A stretch of DNA of 64,000 bases from Halobacillus naozhouensis (GCF_029714185.1 NZ_CP121671.1:1488001-1552000), one strand, 5' to 3'; numbered from the stretch's first letter, positions 7,856 to 16,772 are shown. The notes: a model not told the origin generated them from the sequence alone. Numbers and translations: made by a program.

Positions 7856-9704
7856 AAATAAAGTCAAACCTTTTCGCAATTTAAAATATCTTACTGGGAA
7901 CGGCATTTTAACTATAGCGATAGCGTTAATTATTGCTATAGCTCTTTTTTTGTTTGTTTATTTTATTGACCACCCAAAACCTGGTTTTGAGTATATTAAT
8001 AAAAACATTGAGCATTTACTTTCATTTAGAGAAGGCATTCAACAAATTTTGTTTCGTTTCTCCCCCTTTATAGTTACAGTAGTAATCGCTATATCATCTT
8101 TAACTGTAAACTCTTTTACAGGCTCTTTTTTTGCGAATCTTATTAGTGATTTAACCTTAAAAATTTTAGTGGGTTACACAACAGGTTTTTTACTTTTTCA
8201 TACATTAACTGCTTGGTTTATACCGATCAATTTAAAGGATCAAACCACTATAGATTTGAAAGAGAATTTAGTGTCCCTTATTTTTTTTGATGCTTCTATA
8301 GCATTTATCAACATTCTGTTGGCAATATTGGTCAGTATACATATATTTTTTTATTCTTGGCCAAAAACTTTAAAGGATAAGTTTGCATTATCCATTAAAT
8401 ATTATTTGAATAAATTAGATATTGGCTATTCTGAAAAAAATACGAAGAAGAAGAAGAAAATTGATAAGTATAAAAGTATAATGAATCGCTATATAATATG
8501 GTTTACAAACCTACTATCTAACTCAATAAAATCAAAAGATTTTGAAGTGATTGAGGGGATTGTAGTTGAGTTAATAGATGTTTGGAAGTTCATGATACAA
8601 ATTAATGAGGAAAAGCAATCCAAATTAGATAAAGAGTTTTATAAACTTCTAGACTTGATTGACGAAAATGGTGATTACATCGAAAAAAATAAAGTCAATG
8701 ATGAATTCGCTGAAGTGTTTGAAGAAAGTCTTGAAACAATTATTTCAGTTTTTACAAACGCTTTTAAGCAAGGTTATGAAGAAAAAGAATATTTTGTTTG
8801 TGAAATTATTATCGATAAATTATATCAATTTACAATAGGCAATTCAGGGACGCTAAGTAGAGATGATTTGGAAAAGGTTTTAGATATTTATAGTAGGTTA
8901 TTTGAAATATCTATAAAAGATGAAAGTGATAAAGACTCTCTTCTATCCACAAAAATAATAAAAAGTACTAATTCCATTTATGCTGATAACATACATAAAA
9001 TAAATGATTTAAGTATCTATTTTAGTTATCTATATAATAGTGTCGATAATGGGGAATATAGGTTTCTAAATACTGCCTTAGAGTACTTCGGGAAAATATT
9101 TGATGAAGAAAATCTTAATAGCAGTATGTACAATGACACACTTAATCAGTTATATAAACTAATGCTATTTTCATTGAAAAAGAAGAGAATGCGTAGCTTT
9201 GCAAACTTAGTTAGGTTTTGTGTTACTTCTAATCTTAACTTAACTAAAATTAATGATATTTTGGTAAAGAATATTAAAACCGAAGATTCATCAATATTTG
9301 ATGATGTATTTGAAGAGTTTGGGTTGTCTGATAAAAGATTAAATAAAGATCCGGACTACTACAATAATGTGAAAATTTATGTTGTCTGGTACAGTTATTA
9401 TCTATTGCAACGTCAAATTAGTTCTGACAGAATTGCTCAAGAATATCATAATCTTACCGTGGCTAATATAAAAAACAATGTTCCATTTAAGTTTGTAAGA
9501 ACGTTGTTACTAGATTTAGAAACACATTCTGACAGCTGGAATACTCTATTTGTAAATCAGTGTTCTCACTTTTTTCTATTAACGTGTGGATTGTTGGTGA
9601 ATAAACGAGATATTAATCAGAAAGTAGAAAACCAATTAAAAAAATTGGCGGAATCTTCATATCTTAAGGAATTAACTTCTTATGTAATAAAGGGTAAGAC
9701 TTAG
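7848..9704 (+). CDS. large membrane-anchored protein of unknown function (618 aa), partner of the Panacea-like gene
   Basis: The N-terminal 170 residues hold about four membrane segments: around residues 20-40 (AIALIIAIALFLFVYFI), 65-85, 100-125 and 145-170. The remaining about 450 residues are soluble, highly charged and helical (runs of K, D, E and N) with no catalytic motif I recognise. The second and third segments weakly resemble the DUF2254 membrane domain (TVVIAISSLTVN, then LVGYTTGF). The ATG at 7848 overlaps the upstream gene by 8 nt and has AAGTGAG before it; a GTG at 7836 is the alternative. Overlap and shared promoter indicate coupled expression. A toxin, abortive-infection effector or stress sensor would fit, but this is inference. 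Confidence 0.7.
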   Translation: MFRNKVKPFRNLKYLTGNGILTIAIALIIAIALFLFVYFIDHPKPGFEYINKNIEHLLSFREGIQQILFRFSPFIVTVVIAISSLTVNSFTGSFFANLISDLTLKILVGYTTGFLLFHTLTAWFIPINLKDQTTIDLKENLVSLIFFDASIAFINILLAILVSIHIFFYSWPKTLKDKFALSIKYYLNKLDIGYSEKNTKKKKKIDKYKSIMNRYIIWFTNLLSNSIKSKDFEVIEGIVVELIDVWKFMIQINEEKQSKLDKEFYKLLDLIDENGDYIEKNKVNDEFAEVFEESLETIISVFTNAFKQGYEEKEYFVCEIIIDKLYQFTIGNSGTLSRDDLEKVLDIYSRLFEISIKDESDKDSLLSTKIIKSTNSIYADNIHKINDLSIYFSYLYNSVDNGEYRFLNTALEYFGKIFDEENLNSSMYNDTLNQLYKLMLFSLKKKRMRSFANLVRFCVTSNLNLTKINDILVKNIKTEDSSIFDDVFEEFGLSDKRLNKDPDYYNNVKIYVVWYSYYLLQRQISSDRIAQEYHNLTVANIKNNVPFKFVRTLLLDLETHSDSWNTLFVNQCSHFFLLTCGLLVNKRDINQKVENQLKKLAESSYLKELTSYVIKGKT

Positions 9705-9900
9705 ATTCATAAGTAATGGAGATAAGAAGGCAAGTATGATTTCTCCCAGCGTACAAGGTTTTTTGTGGCTAACAACGTTCCTTATTTTATACTCTTAGAA
9801 CCCCAGTTGCTAACTTCTAACTTTATAAAAAAGAATTCCTCCTATCTTTACTATCGAAAGTTTAGGAGGGTGTCAAGAAGAACTAGGTTACTTTTTTATG

Positions 9901-9933
9901 AGCTCTCAATAATTTGAGAGCTTATTATTTTTG
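9901..9933 (+). terminator. rho-independent terminator
   Basis: A perfect 9-bp stem (AGCTCTCAA with TTGAGAGCT), 4-nt loop, then a T-rich tail. It is about 200 nt beyond the membrane protein gene. Between them is another imperfect hairpin (CCTCCTA with TAGGAGG, about 9838-9869). Confidence 0.8.
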
Positions 9934-10056
9934 CTGAAGTGGACCATTTGTGGACCAAAAACATAATAAACTTTCAAAAGTCATCCTAATTAGTCTGATT
10001 TACAGTTCATAAAAACTGATATAACAGCGTTCTTTACTGGAACGTCTGAAGGCTTC

Positions 10057-10119
10057 CTACCCGGTCATTCACCTTGACAGGGTGGAGGTCGTTGGTTCGA
10101 GCCCAATCGGAATCATCCA
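10057..10119 (+). pseudogene. 3' part of a tRNA-Val gene (anticodon GAC), 5' half missing
   Basis: The segment folds as the 3' part of a class I tRNA. It has an anticodon stem TCACC/GGTGG with loop TTGACAG (anticodon GAC, valine), a 5-nt variable loop AGGTC, a T-arm GTTGG-TTCGAGC-CCAAT, then acceptor strand CGGAATC. The D-arm and 5' acceptor strand GATTCCG are not found upstream, so this cannot be a working tRNA. After the acceptor comes A then TCCA, so a CCA end is not exactly in place. tRNA 3' ends are favourite integration sites of mobile elements; the AT-rich module lies just to the left. Confidence 0.75.
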
Positions 10120-10130
10120 TCAAAGTGCCG

Positions 10131-10178
10131 GAATGGCGCGGTTTCCTAAAAAGGGGAGGCCGCGTCATTTCTTTTTAT
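10131..10178 (+). terminator. strong terminator downstream of the tRNA fragment
   Basis: A long imperfect stem (ATGGCGCGG with CCGCGTCAT, extended through TTTCCT and AGGGGA) with an A-rich loop, followed by CTTTTTAT. It resembles in layout and partly in sequence the hairpin at 16840-16884. It probably was the terminator of the original tRNA gene. Confidence 0.75.
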
Positions 10179-10189
10179 GGGAATAGGAT

Positions 10190-10540
10190 TACATGGGCGT
10201 TACCCTCATTAACCTGGGTAGAAAATAAACCTCTCTTTCTGATATAAGCACGTTGAGGGTAACTCTGATTTGAATGAAACAAACACGAATGAATATGATT
10301 AACTCATTAAAAATATCCGTATTTGATCACAACTCCTTCACACCAACAAGGAAAGCGCTATCATTAGACTGGCGGGGAAAAATGTTTGGTTCACCCCTCT
10401 TGAGATGTTGAGCCAGATGATTTATAATCCAATAATACAATCTTTATTATTTTCAAAAAACGAACGATGTTTTTTGGATCTATTAATCTCATACTTTTAC
10501 AAATGCATAGTTAGCTAGCGTTGATTGTTATGGGTCACAC
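10190..10540. other. intergenic stretch, no gene seen
   Basis: About 350 nt with short broken frames only. No ribosome binding site with a following open frame, no clear repeat. The end of the stretch must carry the promoter for the glycine riboswitch transcript; a TATAAC at 10541-10546 is a possible -10. Confidence 0.4.
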
Positions 10541-10551
10541 TATAACAGGAG

Positions 10552-10690
10552 CAATTTCTGGAGAGAATGCAATTCGTTGCATCGCCGAAGGGTTCACAAT
10601 CTCAGGCAAAGGGACAGAAGAATAATAAATACTTATTTGTTATTCTGACATCTAAAGAGGCTGGGGACCCCCAATCTCTTTTTTTTATAT
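10552..10690 (+). promoter_or_regulatory. glycine riboswitch with intrinsic terminator, upstream of serC
   Basis: Matches the glycine aptamer: closing stem TTCTG/CAGAA, then GGAGAG, a P3 stem ATGCAA/TTGCAT, the core CGCCGAAGG, then CTCAGGCAAAGGGACAG (10555-10620). Only one aptamer is evident; the tandem form is commoner. It is followed by a terminator at about 10655-10688 (AGAGGCTGGGG pairing with CCCCAATCTCT, then eight T). Glycine binding probably sets read-through into serC-serA. Glycine riboswitches usually control gcv genes or amino acid transporters, so the target is notable. Confidence 0.88.
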
Positions 10691-10744
10691 TCTATATCGA
10701 ATATAGAGGAGTTCTAAACAATTGAATGAGGGAGTTAGGATAAC

Positions 10745-11827
10745 ATGGAGAGAATTTATAATTTTTCAGCAGGTCCTTCCATACTGCCACTGCCAGTATT
10801 AGAGAGGGCGCAACGGGAATTAGTGAATTATGCTGATTCAGGCATGTCTGTGATGGAGTTAAGTCACCGGTCTGAATTATTTACAGAAATTATTACGGAA
10901 GCAGAGCGGCTGCTTCGGGAACTAATCGGGATCCCGAAGAATTACAAAGTATTATTTGTGCAAGGCGGAGCTTCACAGCAGTTTGCCATGGTGCCCATGA
11001 ATCTTCTTAATAAAAGTGGAAAAGCGGATTATGTCAATACAGGGTCATGGTCGAAGAAGGCGATTAAAGAAGCTGAGAAATATGGTGATATTCGCGTCAT
11101 CGCTTCTTCAGAAAATGCGAAATTTACGCATATACCGACTGTCGACAGCAGTATGATAGATCGAGAAGCCGATTATGTTCATATTACGACGAATAATACC
11201 ATAGAAGGTACAGCTTTCCACGATATTCCTGATACGGGAGAAGTGCCACTTGTAGCGGATATGTCATCTAATATTTTATCTGAGGAATTAGATGTCTCTC
11301 AATTCGGACTGATTTATGCGGGGGCGCAAAAAAATATTGGTCCTGCTGGCCTGACCGTTGTGATTATTCGCGAAGATTTAATCGGGAAAACTCCAGAAAA
11401 CTGTCCGGCCATGCTCAATTATGAAACGCACAGTGACAGCGGATCTTTATATAATACGCCGCCGACATTTGGAATTTATATGGCAAAATTGGTTTTTGAA
11501 TGGCTCAAGCAAGCTGGCGGGCTTAAGGAAATGGAGCGTATGAACCGTGATAAAGCTCAAATCCTTTATGATTCCATTGAGAAGTCAGATCTGTTTACTT
11601 CTCCTGTAGATAAGGGCAGCCGTTCGATCATGAACATTCCATTTGTCAGTACGTCGGCTGAGGCAGATGCTGCTTTTATTAAGGAAGCTAAAGCGAAGGG
11701 GCTTGAGACGTTGAAAGGCCATCGTTCTGTAGGCGGCATGCGTGCCAGCCTTTATAATGCGATGCCGATAGAAGGAGTCGAATCATTGGTTACGTTTATG
11801 GAAGAATTTGAACATAAATATAAATAA
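10745..11827 (+). CDS. serC: phosphoserine aminotransferase
   Basis: Converts 3-phosphohydroxypyruvate and glutamate to O-phosphoserine and 2-oxoglutarate in cytosolic serine synthesis; the same fold-type I PLP enzyme can also act in vitamin B6 synthesis. At 360 residues the length is normal for the family. Landmarks are the N-terminal FSAGPSILP, VQGGASQQF near residue 72-80, and the PLP-binding Lys196 in YAGAQKNIGPAG. C-terminal GHRSVGGMRASLYNAM is typical. GGGAG lies about 11 nt upstream of the ATG. It is the first gene after the glycine riboswitch and is followed after 14 nt by serA, so both steps share one mRNA. Confidence 0.95.
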   Translation: MERIYNFSAGPSILPLPVLERAQRELVNYADSGMSVMELSHRSELFTEIITEAERLLRELIGIPKNYKVLFVQGGASQQFAMVPMNLLNKSGKADYVNTGSWSKKAIKEAEKYGDIRVIASSENAKFTHIPTVDSSMIDREADYVHITTNNTIEGTAFHDIPDTGEVPLVADMSSNILSEELDVSQFGLIYAGAQKNIGPAGLTVVIIREDLIGKTPENCPAMLNYETHSDSGSLYNTPPTFGIYMAKLVFEWLKQAGGLKEMERMNRDKAQILYDSIEKSDLFTSPVDKGSRSIMNIPFVSTSAEADAAFIKEAKAKGLETLKGHRSVGGMRASLYNAMPIEGVESLVTFMEEFEHKYK

Positions 11828-11841
11828 AAGGGGAGATCAAA

Positions 11842-13041
11842 ATGGGCACGGTAACGGTAAATCAGGTAAATACGATCAAAACGTTTAATAACATTGCACA
11901 GCGTGGCTTGGACGTATTCGACAAGGTGAATTATACAATAGATAATGAGAGTCAAAGTCCTGACGCGATTGTTGCTCGCAGCTATAACATGCATAATATG
12001 AAGTTTGACAAAAATCTAAAAGCCATTGCAAGAGCAGGGGCTGGTGTCAATAATATTCCCGTTGAAGATTGCACAGAACGTGGAGTCGTCGTGTTTAACA
12101 CACCGGGTGCTAATGCGAATGCTGTAAAAGAAATTGTGCTGACCTCATTGATGGCATTATCTCGTAACCTATTTTCAGGTGTATCCTGGGCCAAGACGTT
12201 AAAAGGAAAAGGTGAAGAGATACCGAGTCTTGTGGAAACGGGTAAGAAACAATTTATCGGGCAAGAAATTAAGGGAAAGACTCTGGGTGTCATCGGTTTA
12301 GGAGCGGTTGGTTCTCTCGTAGCAAATGATGCACTGGACCTCGATATGGATGTGATCGGGTTTGATCCCTTTATTTCTGTCAACACAGCCTGGAATCTTT
12401 CACGCAATGTACAACGCGCGATGTCCATGCAGGAGCTGTTTGCTTATTCTGATTACATTACTGTTCATGTCCCATTAACGAAGGATACTAAGGACATGTT
12501 CAATGAAGAAACATTTAACACGATGAAACAAGGTGTAAACATTTTAAACTTTTCACGCGGCGGTTTGGTGAACGAAGAGGATATGGCTGCTGCCCTTGAA
12601 AGTGGTAAGGTTGGTAAGTATGTGACTGATTTTCCGAATGAAAATATCCTGGAAATGAAAAATGCGATTCCGCTTCCGCATCTTGGTGCCTCCACTAAAG
12701 AATCAGAGGAAAACTGTGCCATTATGGCGGCGCGTCAGGTTCAGGACTTTCTGGATACAGGAAACATTAAAAATTCAGTAAACTTCCCAAATGCATCTCT
12801 TCCTTATACAGGGAAGCGGCGTGTGACAGCATATCACCAAAACGTTCCAAATATGGTGGGTCAAATTACGTCTGCTTTATCCAATTACAACTTGAACATC
12901 GCTGATATGGTGAATAGAAGCCGAGAAGGTTATGCCTATACGATGATTGATATTGACAATGAAGTAAACGGGGATGTTCTTCCTGAATTAGCAGATAACA
13001 TTGAGGGGATTGAAGGGATGGTTTCGGTCCGGATTATTTAA
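11842..13041 (+). CDS. serA: D-3-phosphoglycerate dehydrogenase, short ACT-containing form
   Basis: Catalyses the NAD-dependent first step of serine synthesis. At 399 residues it is the shorter form, lacking the extra ASB domain of the 525-residue enzymes. The Rossmann motif GLGAVG is at residues 152-157. The catalytic Arg239 (NFSRGGLVNEE), Glu267 and His280 (PLPHLGAST) are present. A C-terminal ACT domain (about residues 320-399, NVPNMVGQITSALSNYNLNI) can bind serine for feedback inhibition. GGGGAG precedes the ATG. Co-transcribed with serC and ended by a strong terminator. Confidence 0.92.
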   Translation: MGTVTVNQVNTIKTFNNIAQRGLDVFDKVNYTIDNESQSPDAIVARSYNMHNMKFDKNLKAIARAGAGVNNIPVEDCTERGVVVFNTPGANANAVKEIVLTSLMALSRNLFSGVSWAKTLKGKGEEIPSLVETGKKQFIGQEIKGKTLGVIGLGAVGSLVANDALDLDMDVIGFDPFISVNTAWNLSRNVQRAMSMQELFAYSDYITVHVPLTKDTKDMFNEETFNTMKQGVNILNFSRGGLVNEEDMAAALESGKVGKYVTDFPNENILEMKNAIPLPHLGASTKESEENCAIMAARQVQDFLDTGNIKNSVNFPNASLPYTGKRRVTAYHQNVPNMVGQITSALSNYNLNIADMVNRSREGYAYTMIDIDNEVNGDVLPELADNIEGIEGMVSVRII

Positions 13042-13057
13042 ATAAGTAAAATTAATT

Positions 13058-13103
13058 GCCAGAACATTTATGCGCTTTTTGCAATAATGTTCTGGCTATT
13101 TTT
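13058..13103 (+). terminator. terminator of serC-serA
   Basis: An 11-bp stem GCCAGAACATT with AATGTTCTGGC around a 17-nt loop, followed by a short A/T stretch and TTTTT. Confidence 0.85.
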
Positions 13104-13195
13104 GGGTTTGTGAAAGTTTTTGGGAGGCTAAACCAGGTATTTAAGAATCACGCTGGAAAAACTTCACTACAAGTTAACAAGGTGGTTCAAGAGAT

Positions 13196-14884
13196 TTAAA
13201 AGTATTTCTTATAGATTTGCTCGGCAGTCCTTACGGCTATAGCTTGAGTGGTTAACGTTGGATTTGCACTACCCAGTCCATTGTTCAGGACACTGTTATC
13301 TGCTATAAACAATCGGTTGACTTGAAATGATTCACAGTTTTGATCAACAACATAACCCATTCTCATAGTACTCATGATATGAATCATCATACCGTCGGGC
13401 CAATCTGAATGGATCACTTTTCTTGCCCGAGCTTGAAGGAGAATGTCTGCTGCGATTTTTACTAATTTTCGTTTTTTTCTTAGTGTGTTTGTGGTCGGAG
13501 TATAGCGTATCGATGGGATGGGTCCATTTTCGTCAGGAGTTTCGGTTAAAACCGAGACGCCGTTTCTTATATCAACTTCGTCATCCGTACAAATTAGGAT
13601 ATTAAGAGAGGATTTATAATCTCCCATTAACTCTATTAATTCTTTCCCCATTACCCGTCCTTTTTGAATACCATATTGTTCCGACTGCGTTGCTCCTGAT
13701 TTTCCTAACGCATAGGTAAAGCTTGCCATTAACCCTGGGCTGGTTCCAATGGTTTGAATAGATCCTAATCCGGGGTGATCTAACCTGGCACCTGATGTAT
13801 GGCCGACAAAGGGATTAACCTCAGAACATCCCAGTATGGGGAGCAGATCTTTTTCATTAAAAATTCCAGTAACCATATCCATCTGATGATTCACTAGGCC
13901 CCGGCCAACCCATTGATTAACAGGCAGAGAGGAATTGAGCCACAATCGTGGGGTTTCAATCGCACCAGCAGCGACAATAATGCAGTCGGCAAATAATTCA
14001 TCCCGTACCCCTGTCCATGTGTTTCTCACTTTTACTCCAATAGCCTTTAGCCCTTCTTCAGGGTGGTATTCAGTGATGATGTTATACGAAAATGTGTTAG
14101 GGAGGATTTCCACATTACCGGTTTTTAAAGCTAAAGGCACATAGCTGACATTGGTAGAACGCTTAGCAATTTTATCAACGGATGGGCCTATGGGACAGCC
14201 ATTTATACAATGGCCCGCAAGTGTACAGCCTTCCATCCATGATAGCTGCTCCTCAGAGTACGCTGGATTAAGAAAATTTGCATTGGGAGGCAAAATCGCA
14301 TTGGGCTGCGGGCGGAATCCAGGAGCCTCCACATTAAGAGTAGCTAATAGATCCCAGCCGGCTTTTCTTGCTCCAAAATAAAAAAGCTCTTCTTTAGAGG
14401 TAGTGGGAGCAAATTCTACGGGAAGTTCAGCTTCAACTTTCTCGTAATAAGGAACTAATTCATGATAGGTCAGCGGCCATTCACTATCAATTGAGGCTGG
14501 AAATGCACGGGGCGAATTGGCTAAATAGTGCTGAGTAGTGCCTCCCACCCCGGAATTTTGCCATACAAATCCCCTTTGCTGGTATGATCGATTCCAGGGC
14601 GGGTGCTCACGGTTGGCAGGCCCCCAACGCAGTTTGCCTGTTATTTGGTTATTCATATTATTTTCCAATCTATTATAATTCTCCTTAAACAGCCCCACAT
14701 CTAAATCATTAGGACATCTGCTGGAAACGCCACCTGCTTCGGTATTCGGATGTGGCCACATCTTATTTCCGTACCATGGGCCAGCTTCCAGTATAAGCAC
14801 ATGCAGCCCCTGTTCACCAAGTTCCTTTGCAATAACGGCTCCGCCGCCACCTGCCCCGATCACGATCACGTCCTGTTTTTGCAT
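13196..14884 (-). CDS. GMC-family FAD-dependent oxidoreductase (562 aa)
   Basis: A glucose-methanol-choline type flavoenzyme. The FAD-binding motif VIGAGGGGAVIAKELG is at the very N-terminus, and no signal peptide precedes it. Other family landmarks are a long substrate domain, VVAAGAIETPRL near the middle, and the C-terminal GLGSANPTLTTQAIAVRTAE that closes over FAD. A cluster of four cysteines (about residues 210-235: CTLAGHC, then CPIG) resembles the iron-sulfur-like cysteine set seen in gluconate-dehydrogenase-type GMC enzymes. The gene starts 6 nt after its partner at 14891-15505. Substrate unknown, probably a sugar or polyol derivative. GGAGTG lies upstream of the ATG. Confidence 0.85.
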   Translation of the reverse strand: MQKQDVIVIGAGGGGAVIAKELGEQGLHVLILEAGPWYGNKMWPHPNTEAGGVSSRCPNDLDVGLFKENYNRLENNMNNQITGKLRWGPANREHPPWNRSYQQRGFVWQNSGVGGTTQHYLANSPRAFPASIDSEWPLTYHELVPYYEKVEAELPVEFAPTTSKEELFYFGARKAGWDLLATLNVEAPGFRPQPNAILPPNANFLNPAYSEEQLSWMEGCTLAGHCINGCPIGPSVDKIAKRSTNVSYVPLALKTGNVEILPNTFSYNIITEYHPEEGLKAIGVKVRNTWTGVRDELFADCIIVAAGAIETPRLWLNSSLPVNQWVGRGLVNHQMDMVTGIFNEKDLLPILGCSEVNPFVGHTSGARLDHPGLGSIQTIGTSPGLMASFTYALGKSGATQSEQYGIQKGRVMGKELIELMGDYKSSLNILICTDDEVDIRNGVSVLTETPDENGPIPSIRYTPTTNTLRKKRKLVKIAADILLQARARKVIHSDWPDGMMIHIMSTMRMGYVVDQNCESFQVNRLFIADNSVLNNGLGSANPTLTTQAIAVRTAEQIYKKYF

Positions 14885-14890
14885 AAGTAA

Positions 14891-15505
14891 TCACTCCGAC
14901 TTTAAGTTTTGCATCTTTAATAAAAAACCTCTGAAATCTCGATAACCAAAAGAAGGTCCGGGATATCCTGTATAGGTCCAACTGATGGGATAGGTGCGAA
15001 GCTGTCTAAAACTAGGTGGATTACACCGAGTATCACCATATCCAAACCATTCAGAATAATAGCCGAAATAGGTTAATTGATAGATAGAATCGATCATTAT
15101 CCGTATTAAGACAGGATTATTTTGATAAGGAACTGGAAGAGTATCAAGAGGCACTTGTAGATTATGTAAGCGGTCGATGGCCATTAGTCGGTCCTTCCTG
15201 GGTAACGTTGAAAATAGTCCGTTGCAGGGAGGAAAGGAATAGGCGGACAGTAAATTGTAACGTTCCTGATATTCATAAAAAGCTGATAAATCAAGAAGCT
15301 GAGAGGTTTCGCTCGCTAATGGTGTTGGCAGGTTGTCAAACAACATAAGCAGGTACTCCCAAACATACAAATCCACCCCGCCATACTGAAATGTCCACCC
15401 AGATGGGGATGTCCTCACAATAGATGGAATAAGAACATCCACAATAGCCATAAAATTTAATCGAGTAGTGTACGCCCAATTACGGGGGTTAGTTGATGAT
15501 AGCAT
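14891..15505 (-). CDS. small subunit-like partner of the GMC oxidoreductase (gluconate 2-dehydrogenase subunit 3-like, 204 aa)
   Basis: It precedes the GMC gene by 6 nt in a two-gene unit. The protein is rich in Tyr, Trp and Pro (FGYGDTRCNPPSF, YTGYPGPSFGYRDFRGF) and has no evident membrane segment. The C-terminal pattern and gene order fit the gluconate 2-dehydrogenase subunit 3-like family, whose members accompany GMC flavoenzymes and may help assemble or hold them at the membrane. The assignment is by context and weak similarity. AGAGGTG precedes the ATG. There is no twin-arginine signal, unlike many subunit 3 proteins. Confidence 0.65.
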   Translation of the reverse strand: MLSSTNPRNWAYTTRLNFMAIVDVLIPSIVRTSPSGWTFQYGGVDLYVWEYLLMLFDNLPTPLASETSQLLDLSAFYEYQERYNLLSAYSFPPCNGLFSTLPRKDRLMAIDRLHNLQVPLDTLPVPYQNNPVLIRIMIDSIYQLTYFGYYSEWFGYGDTRCNPPSFRQLRTYPISWTYTGYPGPSFGYRDFRGFLLKMQNLKSE

Positions 15506-15734
15506 GTCACACCTCTTTATTTATCGATTCTTAAGGGGATACTTTATTTTAGACTTTGAGGGGAATAAATATGATATTAATTGGTCGATTTCGCCGTAGA
15601 GCATGTCATCCTATATTGGAAGGATTATTGAAAAAACTGACTGTACATATTTAGCGGCCAAAATATGGTAAAATATAGTCGGTATCACAAAGGTTTTTTA
15701 AAAAGAAGTATTGTTAGGGAAGGTGGGAGTTTAG

Positions 15735-15932
15735 ATGAATCGTAAAACAAAATCAATAATTGGATTAATAGGGTCTCTGATCGTATGTCTATTTGGTTCA
15801 TACCGCCTAGTGGTTGAAGCCCCTTACACTGAGAGTTTATTGATTGTTCCAATAGCGTTTGCGGTAACAGGTTTTATAGGGATTATTGGAAATGCAGGTA
15901 ATTTAAAAAAGATAAATAACAATTCTCATTAA
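15735..15932 (+). CDS. small two-helix membrane protein (65 aa)
   Basis: Unrecognised. Two hydrophobic segments at about residues 8-26 and 36-54 joined by a short loop, with a basic N-terminus (MNRKTK) and a polar tail. AGGGAAGGTGGGAG lies upstream of the ATG. A possible promoter lies in the 200 nt before it, which contain no other gene. Many small Bacillaceae membrane proteins look like this; no function can be assigned. Confidence 0.7.
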   Translation: MNRKTKSIIGLIGSLIVCLFGSYRLVVEAPYTESLLIVPIAFAVTGFIGIIGNAGNLKKINNNSH

Positions 15933-15976
15933 AAAAAGCAGTGAAGTTTATTACCAGATTTAGGTGGTGTCCCGTT

Positions 15977-16242
15977 TTGAAAAGGAATTTCCCTAATAAA
16001 ATCCATATTATTGGTTCAGTGGGGAGCGGAAAAACAACGTTAGCAAGGGAGTTGTCTGAAAGCTAAATATCCCTTTTTATGAATTAGATAATGTAGGTTG
16101 ACAACGAAACAAATATGGTGATAAAAGAAGAACAGATAAAGAAAGGGAGGAATATTTGGGTTCAATTGTTCGTTCCAAAAAGTGGATTATAGAGGGCGTG
16201 CATAAGGTCTATCAGGATGGACGCTATACGTTACAAAATTGA
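15977..16242 (+). pseudogene. P-loop kinase (DNA topology modulation protein / FlaR-like), degenerate
   Basis: The frame KIHIIGSVGSGKTTLARELS carries an intact Walker A motif. After a frameshift it continues as LNIPFYELDNVG, an in-frame stop, then NKYGDKRRTDKEREEYL and SKKWIIEGVHKVYQDG. These match the adenylate-kinase-like topology modulation proteins of Bacillaceae, in which IIEGVH is a family signature. The C-terminal half is missing. At least one frameshift and one stop make it nonfunctional. Confidence 0.8.
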
Positions 16243-16295
16243 TCTTTATGATCGGTAGTTAGGTCACCCAACGCTATGCTTAGGAGTGTGAAGCA

Positions 16296-16772
16296 ATGAA
16301 CGTTTTGATAGAACAGTATAATTGGATTCGATGTACGAGAGAAAAACTATTTCATTATTGTGAAACGATAACCCCAGAAGATTATACGTGCGAACTTGAT
16401 CAATTTGGCTGGGGATCCATACGTAATTTGCACGTACACGTAGCGGAATGTTATCAATCCTGGCTTGGGAACTTTGGCCTTGAAAAAGGTCTTTCGTTGG
16501 CGACGCCGGACCTTGTGAGCAATGTGGGGGAGATGAGGCGGATTTTTGAAAAGGTAGACAGGCTTGTTATTGAGTTTCTTGAGAAGTTTGAAGGGCAGTG
16601 GAACCTTGGTATTTCAGGGTCTGTACCATGGCATGATGAGGAAGAAGAGCTAACTCCTCTCTGGCTTTACACTCATGCAGCTACTCATGAATTTCACCAC
16701 AAAGGGCAAATCGTAGCGATGAGCAGGCAGTTAGGGTACACCCCGGATGATACCGATCTAATCGAGCCGTAA
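16296..16772 (+). CDS. DinB-family protein (158 aa)
   Basis: A four-helix DinB/YfiT-type protein. The metal-binding histidines are visible: LHVHVAECYQSWL (around residue 48-52) and THEFHHKGQI near residue 130-138. The family includes putative metal-dependent thiol transferases (the bacillithiol S-transferase BstA belongs to it), but many members are uncharacterised. AGGAGTG lies upstream of the ATG and a terminator follows. It is a single-gene unit placed between a dead kinase gene and a YjcQ-like ORF. Confidence 0.82.
   Translation: MNVLIEQYNWIRCTREKLFHYCETITPEDYTCELDQFGWGSIRNLHVHVAECYQSWLGNFGLEKGLSLATPDLVSNVGEMRRIFEKVDRLVIEFLEKFEGQWNLGISGSVPWHDEEEELTPLWLYTHAATHEFHHKGQIVAMSRQLGYTPDDTDLIEP

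Noticed and set aside
11982..12428. Open frame of 148 codons antisense to serA
   Set aside because: It lies fully opposite a well-supported enzyme gene and has no recognisable motif or good ribosome binding site.
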